From CAKRHR01 sp964423195 (GTDB taxonomy: Bacteria > Bacillota > Clostridia > Lachnospirales > Lachnospiraceae), in NCBI GenBank assembly GCA_964423195.1, contig CAYRDY010000111.1, positions 1 through 5,716 on the forward strand: DNA of 5,716 nucleotides, in the 5' to 3' direction. This document shows positions 1 through 5,716 of this stretch, piece after piece; position 1 is the stretch's first letter; every line of letters begins with the position of its first letter. The notes under the pieces are model-generated. The model had not been told where the DNA came from. It made no database searches and saw only the letters and a list, made by a program, of their open reading frames with translations. The position numbers were made by a program, and so were the translations under genes.

Positions 1-41
1 TTGGACAGATTTCTCGCCTCGAAAAGTAATTCTTTTTCCAT
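1..41 (-). CDS. Start of a probable ABC transporter ATP-binding protein (partial, runs off left edge)
   Basis: Only the first 13 codons are in the window, read leftward from an ATG at 41-39: MEKELLFEARNLS, followed by a codon beginning AA (Lys or Asn). A strong Shine-Dalgarno GAGGAG lies at 49-54, seven bases before the ATG, which supports this start. A short acidic N-terminus followed by hydrophobic-x-A-R-N-L-S-(K/N) is the usual opening of ABC ATPase subunits, just before the first strand and A-loop. It is especially common in sugar-importer ATPases of the RbsA/XylG/MglA type. Walker motifs would lie outside the window, so the family call rests on a very short match. The gene is divergent from the AraC-GH39 regulator at 302, a layout typical of a sugar transporter and its regulator. 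The substrate cannot be read from here. Confidence 0.5.
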   Translation of the reverse strand, partial: MEKELLFEARNLS

Positions 42-85
42 TCGACTTCTCCTCGCATAAAAAACAAAACATTATTTCTAGAACC

Positions 86-113
86 ATTTTATCAGACAGG
101 AAACTTTTGTCGT
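86..113 (-). promoter_or_regulatory. Candidate sigma-A promoter for the leftward ABC gene
   Basis: Read on the minus strand, ACGACA (113-108, 4 of 6 matches to TTGACA) and TAAAAT (91-86, 5 of 6 matches to TATAAT) are separated by 16 bp. Transcription would start near 79, giving a leader of roughly 38 bases before the ATG at 41. The -35 is weak, as would suit an activator-dependent promoter. This is a by-eye match in AT-rich DNA and could be fortuitous. Confidence 0.35.
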
Positions 114-121
114 CCCTTTAT

Positions 122-138
122 GGCAAACTATTTTTGCC
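122..138. promoter_or_regulatory. Palindrome GGCAAA-N5-TTTGCC, possible operator
   Basis: Two perfect 6-base arms, GGCAAA (122-127) and TTTGCC (133-138), flank the spacer CTATT. The site lies about 8 bp upstream of the candidate leftward -35 and about 100 bp upstream of the rightward promoter. That is a suitable place for an activator or repressor of the ABC gene. It lacks the central CG of a CcpA cre site. AraC proteins usually bind direct repeats, so a different regulator is possible. Confidence 0.3.
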
Positions 139-239
139 TGCCTGTAACCTCTTATCGCAAGGGTCATTCTTTGATATGATTTTTGCGGACAAATTTTGAC
201 GTAGAATCTTATTTTTTCAGTTAAAATTGATTTTCTGTC

Positions 240-267
240 TTGTATGCCTTTCTATTTATGCTATAAT
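240..267 (+). promoter_or_regulatory. Extended -10 promoter for the AraC-GH39 regulator gene
   Basis: A perfect TATAAT (262-267) is preceded by TG at 259-260 with one intervening base, forming a consensus extended -10. The hexamer 16 bp upstream, TTGTAT (240-245), matches the -35 consensus only at TTG, so recognition would rely on the extended -10. Transcription would begin near 274, leaving a leader of about 28 bases that contains the Shine-Dalgarno at 288-293. Confidence 0.7.
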
Positions 268-301
268 TATAAAAAATATGTCAAAAGAGAGGAAAATTTG
301 A

Positions 302-2788
302 ATGACCATCGACTATACCAGCGACCCGTCCGGCCTGCCATTCGTGCAGCACGTCTACAAGGATTTCACCCCGGAACTGCAGTGGTCGCGCAGCATGTTC
401 ATCGGCATCGTCCTGAACGGCAGTATAACCATCCAATACCAGAACCGCACCCGAAATTTCACCACGCACGATATCTATTTCTGCCTGCCGCTTGAGACAT
501 TTGCCACCATCTCCTCACAGGAAGACGCTAAGATGCTCGCCTTATCCGTCGACGCCGATTTTATCACGAAAATGATCCCGGATCTCTCCATGATGTCGCT
601 TCGGCAGCACCATATCGGCTGCGACCTGCGCAATCAGATCTATTTCAGCATTTGCCGGGACTTTTCGACCATCATTTTCAATAATCTGAAAAATGAGACC
701 GGTACCAGACTGAAAATGCTGGAGGCGATCACCCACATCCTGATCACGCTGTTTGAAAATTACAGCATCCGCCAGGAAAATGCGACAAAGACCGACTATG
801 CCACAGAGCGCGTCTCCGAAATTCTGGACTATATCAACCGCCATTATACGGAAAAAATCTCCGTCCATGATATTGCCCGCGATCTCGGCATTCACCCTCA
901 GTATTTTTCGACGTTCTTCAAAAAGCACTTTCAGTCGGGCTTCAACGAATATCTGGCCGCCTTCCGCGTCAATACCTCCCTGGACCGGCTTTTGCACACC
1001 GACGACAGTATTCTGGACATCGCGCTCGACAGCGGCTTTTCAAACCACAAAACCTATGCCGCCGCTTTCCGGAAATTGTATGGCGCCGCCCCGCTGGCCT
1101 ACCGGAAGGACGCGCGCGCCGTAACGGCATCTCCTGACGGCCAAGATGACGCTGACACCGCTGATGAGGGCGTTTTTGCCTTTTTCCGGCAGTTCACGAA
1201 CGCGGACAACACAGATCCGATTGATACGACCCAGAACAAGATGCAGCGCAGCCAGGTCCTCAGTTTTGACGCTGCCCGGCTCGGCAAATGCGCCTTTGTC
1301 GATCACAGGCAGAGTTTCTTCACCGTCGGCCGCGCCAGCGCCTGCCTGCGCAGTGACCTGCAACAGCATCTCATTCAGGCGAGCCGGGACATCCACATCG
1401 ACTACTACCGCATCAGGGATATTTTCGCGGACGATATCTATGTCTACCACGAGGATCGCGGCAAAAAACCGATCTTTAACTGGCTGACGCTCGACCATGT
1501 CTTTGATTTTATTTTATCGCTGGGCGGGCACCCTTTCCCGGAGATCGGCTTTATGCCGCAGAAGCTCGCCTCCAAAAAGCAATATGCCGGCCTGCAGTTT
1601 CGGCCGAACGTCAGTATGCCCAAATCCGACAGCGCGTGGAAAACGCTGATCCGCAATTTTCTCACCCATTGTATCTCCCGCTACGGTGCCGATGAGGTCA
1701 CGCAGTGGTATTTTGACTTCTGGTGTGACCCCGACTTGCAGCTCCAACTGCCCTACTGGTATGACTCGATGGAAGATTTTTTCCGATTCTACCGCATGAC
1801 CTATGAGGTCTTCGCCGAGGTTGATCCGAGACTGCGCCTGGGCAGTCCCACATTTTCCACGATCTCCGGCTTTCCGTGGTATGACGCGTTTTTTAAATAC
1901 TGCAGGGCGCATCACATGGAACCTGCCTATATCTCCGCGCACATTTACGGCTGCGCCCCTCAATCGATCTCCCCGATCACCGGCGATTATTATAGTGTCA
2001 AAGCCAGCGAATACTCGATCACCAATCAGGATCAGCTCTCGGAATATCTGGCCACTCTGCAGCGGATCATGGACGCAAACGGATTCGGGGACAGGGAGAT
2101 CATCGTCTCAGACTTCAATCTCAATTTCATGCCGTCTGATCTGATCAGGGATACCTGCTATATGGGCGCCTATCTGGCTTACACCACATTTCAAACCATG
2201 CGTCAGGTCAAAAGCCTGTGCTACTGGTGTCTGTCCGATATTCACGAGGAGTCTTTCGTCGAAAGCGGCCTTTTCCACGGCAGCCCCGGCATTCTCAATG
2301 CTCAGGGGCTCAAAAAAGCCTCCTACAATTGTTTTGTCCTGCTCTCTAGGCTGGGCAAAAACATCATTGACAGAGGCAAAAATTATCTGCTGGCCAAAAA
2401 GGGCGATGTCTATCAGCTGTTCATCTATAATCTGGTGCCTTTCGACAGTTTCTTCGCCAATCTTGACCAGTCGGCGCTGGACATCACCCACCGCTATCAT
2501 ATATACAGCAACGATGAGGATCTGCGTCTTGGCATTTTCATGCAGCTTCCGAAGGGCAGCTACTACATCAAAAAATACGAGGTCAACCGCAATTACGGCT
2601 CCGCCTATGACATCTGGGGACAGATCGGTTATCCCGAAACGCTCTCCCAGGACCTGGAGGATTATCTCTGCGAGAGCAGCGTGCCGCACGTCACTTACAC
2701 CGTCCACAATGTCGACACGACGCTGGTCCTCGATGAGATCGTGCCCGCGCACGGGGTGATGCTTCTGGAAATCATGAAAAAACAATAG
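302..2788 (+). CDS. AraC-family transcriptional regulator fused to a GH39-like (beta-xylosidase-type) domain
   Basis: An 828-residue protein with no signal peptide or membrane segment, so cytoplasmic. Shine-Dalgarno AGAGGA (288-293) lies eight bases before the ATG. Residues about 10-155 look like an AraC-type cupin sensor. Residues 167-269 form the AraC DNA-binding domain with two helix-turn-helix motifs (about 186-207 and 236-257). An Asp/Ala-rich linker covers about 271-310. From about 316 to the end it follows the GH39 beta-xylosidase plan: YYRIRDIFADD (368-378), a WYFDFWCDP motif (469-477), SAHIYG (545-550), VSDFN (602-606), YW (641-642), HG (659-660), then a C-terminal beta domain. GH39 enzymes carry the acid/base Glu in an NEP motif and the nucleophile Glu in a TE(F/W)N motif. 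Here these are Cys-Asp-Pro (Asp476) and Ser-Asp-Phe-Asn (Asp604). I infer a sugar-sensing regulator with weak or no hydrolase activity, probably controlling the divergent ABC gene. The domain call is firm; ligand and activity are unknown. Confidence 0.88.
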   Translation: MTIDYTSDPSGLPFVQHVYKDFTPELQWSRSMFIGIVLNGSITIQYQNRTRNFTTHDIYFCLPLETFATISSQEDAKMLALSVDADFITKMIPDLSMMSLRQHHIGCDLRNQIYFSICRDFSTIIFNNLKNETGTRLKMLEAITHILITLFENYSIRQENATKTDYATERVSEILDYINRHYTEKISVHDIARDLGIHPQYFSTFFKKHFQSGFNEYLAAFRVNTSLDRLLHTDDSILDIALDSGFSNHKTYAAAFRKLYGAAPLAYRKDARAVTASPDGQDDADTADEGVFAFFRQFTNADNTDPIDTTQNKMQRSQVLSFDAARLGKCAFVDHRQSFFTVGRASACLRSDLQQHLIQASRDIHIDYYRIRDIFADDIYVYHEDRGKKPIFNWLTLDHVFDFILSLGGHPFPEIGFMPQKLASKKQYAGLQFRPNVSMPKSDSAWKTLIRNFLTHCISRYGADEVTQWYFDFWCDPDLQLQLPYWYDSMEDFFRFYRMTYEVFAEVDPRLRLGSPTFSTISGFPWYDAFFKYCRAHHMEPAYISAHIYGCAPQSISPITGDYYSVKASEYSITNQDQLSEYLATLQRIMDANGFGDREIIVSDFNLNFMPSDLIRDTCYMGAYLAYTTFQTMRQVKSLCYWCLSDIHEESFVESGLFHGSPGILNAQGLKKASYNCFVLLSRLGKNIIDRGKNYLLAKKGDVYQLFIYNLVPFDSFFANLDQSALDITHRYHIYSNDEDLRLGIFMQLPKGSYYIKKYEVNRNYGSAYDIWGQIGYPETLSQDLEDYLCESSVPHVTYTVHNVDTTLVLDEIVPAHGVMLLEIMKKQ

Positions 2789-2825
2789 CCGGTCAAAAAT
2801 GTGCGCCGCCGAACGCACCGACATG

Positions 2826-2854
2826 AAAAGAGACAGCGCAGCGCTGTCTCTTTT
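2826..2854. terminator. Bidirectional intrinsic terminator between convergent genes
   Basis: A perfect inverted repeat has 14-base arms, AAAAGAGACAGCGC (2826-2839) and GCGCTGTCTCTTTT (2841-2854), around a single A. In RNA the innermost pairs would open to form the loop. The A run on one side and T run on the other give a U-tail for transcripts in either direction. It lies 37 bp past the regulator stop codon and 57 bp past the ftsH stop codon, so it can end both transcripts. The rest of 2789-2911 shows no gene. Confidence 0.9.
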
Positions 2855-2911
2855 CTAGAAGAAGGTGTATTTTGTTTCATATAGCGTGTAACAAAAGATA
2901 TATTCATTACA

Positions 2912-4741
<1,830 letters not shown>

Positions 4742-4805
4742 TTGCCGCCTCCTCAGGTCAAATGGTTAAGACGACTGTTCATCCGAGTCTGAACCGCCGC
4801 GCTCA

Positions 4806-5324
4806 TCATTCGATGACACCGATGTATGGAAGATTTCTGTATTTCTGCGCAAAATCCAGGCCATAGCCGACAATAAACCGGTCAGGGATCGTAAATCCCA
4901 CATAGTCGACTTTCACATCCGCCACGCGCCGCTCCGGCTTGTCGAGCAGCGCGCAGATCCTAATACTCTTCGGATTCCGCTTATACAGAATTTCCATCAG
5001 ATAATGCAGCGTATTGCCTGAATCAATAATATCCTCCACGATCATGACGTCCCTGCCCTCGATCGCCTCATCCAGATCCTTGACGATCTTGACGATGCCG
5101 GAACTCGTCGTCCCGTTGCCGTAACTGGACACCGACATAAAATCCATCGTCACCGGCACCGTGATGCGCTTCGCGAGGTCGCACATAAAAAAGGCGCCGC
5201 CCTTCAATACGCAGATCATATGGATACTGCGACCCTCATAATCTCTGCTGATGCGCGCTCCGAGTTCTCTGATTTTTTTATCCACTTCTTCCTCAGAAAT
5301 CAATACGCTGATTTTGTCTTCCAT
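4806..5324 (-). CDS. hpt: Hypoxanthine (guanine) phosphoribosyltransferase
   Basis: A 172-residue cytoplasmic purine-salvage enzyme that joins hypoxanthine or guanine to PRPP, giving IMP or GMP plus pyrophosphate. Length is normal for the bacterial family. Visible motifs are the LKGG loop (40-43) that contacts pyrophosphate, the flexible active-site loop SSYGNGTTSSG (66-76), and the PRPP-binding motif VMIVEDIIDSGNTL (93-106) with Glu97 and Asp98 for PRPP/Mg binding and Asp101 as the expected general base. The C-terminal purine-site segment VGYGLDFAQKYRNLPYIGV spans 152-170. Shine-Dalgarno AAGGAG (5336-5341) precedes the ATG by 11 bases, somewhat long. It lies between tilS and ftsH, as in Bacillus and most Firmicutes. 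I found no convincing promoter in the 141 bp upstream, so it is probably read from the tilS transcript. Confidence 0.97.
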   Translation of the reverse strand: MEDKISVLISEEEVDKKIRELGARISRDYEGRSIHMICVLKGGAFFMCDLAKRITVPVTMDFMSVSSYGNGTTSSGIVKIVKDLDEAIEGRDVMIVEDIIDSGNTLHYLMEILYKRNPKSIRICALLDKPERRVADVKVDYVGFTIPDRFIVGYGLDFAQKYRNLPYIGVIE

Positions 5325-5465
5325 TTCTCTCTTTTCTCCTTATCGATCGTATCTATCATGTGACAGCCTCATGCTTCTCTGAAATCCGCGTCCGTTCCGC
5401 AGATCATGCCGCCATAATCAGAAGTCAGAATTGAAGACACTGTCACATACCGGCCGCTAAATGCC
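5325..5465. other. tilS-hpt spacer with long-range inverted repeat
   Basis: This 141 bp gap has no coding frame that I can support. It contains perfect 9-base arms, ATGTGACAG (5358-5366) and CTGTCACAT (5440-5448), separated by 73 bp and nearly spanning the gap. Extension beyond the arms is weak. In RNA this could close a large stem upstream of the hpt Shine-Dalgarno, or it may be a remnant of a small inserted element. No U-tract follows, so it is not an intrinsic terminator. Confidence 0.4.
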
Positions 5466-5716
5466 CTAATGATCGGCCCGCTGGCGAACCGTCACAACAA
5501 GGACCCTTTTCGTGGCCTCTGTGATCTTATAATACTCACTGATGCGCCCCTCATGCGCCCTGCCCGCGTCCCGCAAGCCTTCGGCCGTCCGCGGCGCGGT
5601 CTCCGCACGCTCTGATGCCCTGCCCACGTCCCGCAGGTCTTCGGCTGTCCGCGGCGCGGTCTCCGCACGCTCTGATGCCCTGCCCGCGTCCCGCAGGCCG
5701 TCGGGCGTCTGCGGCG
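5466..5716 (-). CDS. tilS: tRNA(Ile)-lysidine synthetase, C-terminal end with in-frame 20-residue repeats (partial)
   Basis: The last 82 sense codons of a leftward gene, with stop TAG at 5468-5466; the N-terminal part lies beyond the window. TilS uses ATP and lysine to convert the wobble C34 of the AUA-reading tRNA-Ile to lysidine, and is essential in most bacteria. The tail RISEYYKITEATKRVLVV matches the conserved end of Firmicutes TilS (typically G-x-RIS-x-x-YK(V/I)T-x-x-T-(K/R)-x-(I/V)-L). The position just upstream of hpt and ftsH is the standard place for tilS. Immediately before the tail, where the family usually has a short strand with a Trp and Gly, this protein has tandem copies of SERAETAPRTAEGLRDAGRA. 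The catalytic PP-loop is not visible, so I cannot tell whether the gene is intact. The family call depends on the tail plus context. Confidence 0.72.
   Translation of the reverse strand, partial: PQTPDGLRDAGRASERAETAPRTAEDLRDVGRASERAETAPRTAEGLRDAGRAHEGRISEYYKITEATKRVLVVTVRQRADH
5557..5716. repeat. 60 bp tandem repeat inside tilS (at least 2.7 copies, cut by window edge)
   Basis: Units lie at 5557-5616, 5617-5676 and 5677-5716 (the last has 40 of 60 bases visible). Units 1 and 2 differ at 4 of 60 positions; unit 1 and the visible part of unit 3 differ at 4 of 40. The period is exactly 20 codons and the tilS frame stays open throughout. Encoded units are SERAETAPRTAEGLRDAGRA, a variant with Gly to Asp and Ala to Val, and a partial third with further changes (Pro-Asp for Ala-Glu, Gln for Arg). 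Each full unit contains the GC-rich core CCGCGGCGCGG. The array continues past the window end, so total copy number is unknown. Confidence 0.93.

Larger units (their letters stand above)
42..301. other. AT-rich divergent intergenic region between ABC gene and AraC-GH39 regulator
   Basis: These 260 bp separate two divergently transcribed genes and contain no credible coding frame. They are much richer in A+T than the genes on either side. They hold a candidate leftward promoter (86-113), a GGCAAA/TTTGCC palindrome (122-138) and a rightward extended -10 promoter (240-267). The 8-mer ATTTTTGC occurs twice in the same orientation (130-137 and 179-186), 49 bp apart. The region is long enough to hold operators for the adjacent AraC-type regulator. 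I saw no tRNA, riboswitch or terminator-like hairpin in it. Confidence 0.7.

Noticed and set aside
244..495. 83-codon plus-strand open frame overlapping the start of the regulator
   Set aside because: Its ATG lies within the promoter, upstream of the -10 and of the inferred transcription start, and it has no Shine-Dalgarno. The frame at 302 has a good Shine-Dalgarno and a recognisable product.
2801..2818. GTGCG/CGCAC hairpin just after the regulator stop codon
   Set aside because: Only five base pairs with an 8-base loop and no U-tract. The perfect 14 bp terminator 8 bp further on is the better explanation for transcription ending.
2108..2824. 238-codon open frame on the minus strand opposite the AraC-GH39 gene
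   Set aside because: It is fully antisense to a well-supported gene, its product resembles no family I recognise, and it overlaps the 3' end and stop region of the regulator. Long antisense frames are common in GC-rich genes.
4777..4794. GTTCA/TGAAC inverted repeat in the hpt-ftsH gap
   Set aside because: Five-base arms and no U-tract are too weak to call a terminator or operator, and readthrough into ftsH is expected.
5345..5465. Separate promoter for hpt (for example GTGACA with GATTAT on the minus strand)
   Set aside because: The hexamers are about 21 bp apart and the -10 is poor; no pair with 16-18 bp spacing was convincing.
5542..5716. Open plus-strand frame through the 60 bp repeats
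   Set aside because: Because the unit is a multiple of three and GC-rich, frames on both strands stay open. Only the minus-strand frame continues into a recognisable conserved tail (TilS), with correct operon orientation and a stop codon.
5557..5716. CRISPR-like array
   Set aside because: The units are contiguous 60 bp repeats with no unique spacers between them, so they are a tandem minisatellite.

Overview
The window looks like a piece of a Clostridia genome, most likely Lachnospiraceae or a close relative. Three things suggest this: the conserved Firmicutes order tilS-hpt-ftsH, an FtsH of clostridial type, and a large AraC-type regulator fused to a glycoside hydrolase family 39 (GH39)-like domain. 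The genus cannot be read from the sequence. Genes are moderately GC-rich, and the divergent intergenic region near the left end is clearly AT-rich.

Left part (1-2788) is accessory in character. Positions 1-41 hold the first 13 codons of a minus-strand gene with a strong Shine-Dalgarno; its N-terminus (MEKELLFEARNLS) resembles that of ABC-transporter ATPases. A 260 bp AT-rich divergent region (42-301) carries an extended -10 promoter for the rightward gene, a weaker candidate promoter for the leftward gene, and a GGCAAA-N5-TTTGCC palindrome between them. The rightward gene (302-2788) encodes an 828-residue cytoplasmic protein: an N-terminal cupin-like sensor, an AraC DNA-binding domain, an acidic linker, and a full-length GH39-like module. 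Both positions where GH39 enzymes carry catalytic glutamates are aspartate here. The GH39 part therefore looks more like a sugar-sensing module than a working xylosidase, and the divergent ABC gene is its most likely target.

A perfect 14 bp inverted repeat with flanking A and T runs (2826-2854) serves as a bidirectional terminator between the convergent regulator and housekeeping genes.

Right part (2912-5716) is a core operon transcribed leftward: tilS (C-terminal end only), hpt and ftsH. These encode tRNA-Ile lysidine synthetase, hypoxanthine phosphoribosyltransferase and the membrane AAA+ zinc protease. The unexpected element is an in-frame 60 bp tandem repeat (20 codons per unit, at least 2.7 copies, cut by the window end). 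It sits immediately before the conserved C-terminal strand of TilS, where the family normally has a short tryptophan-containing beta-strand. This repeat and the aspartate-substituted GH39 regulator are the two observations most worth following.
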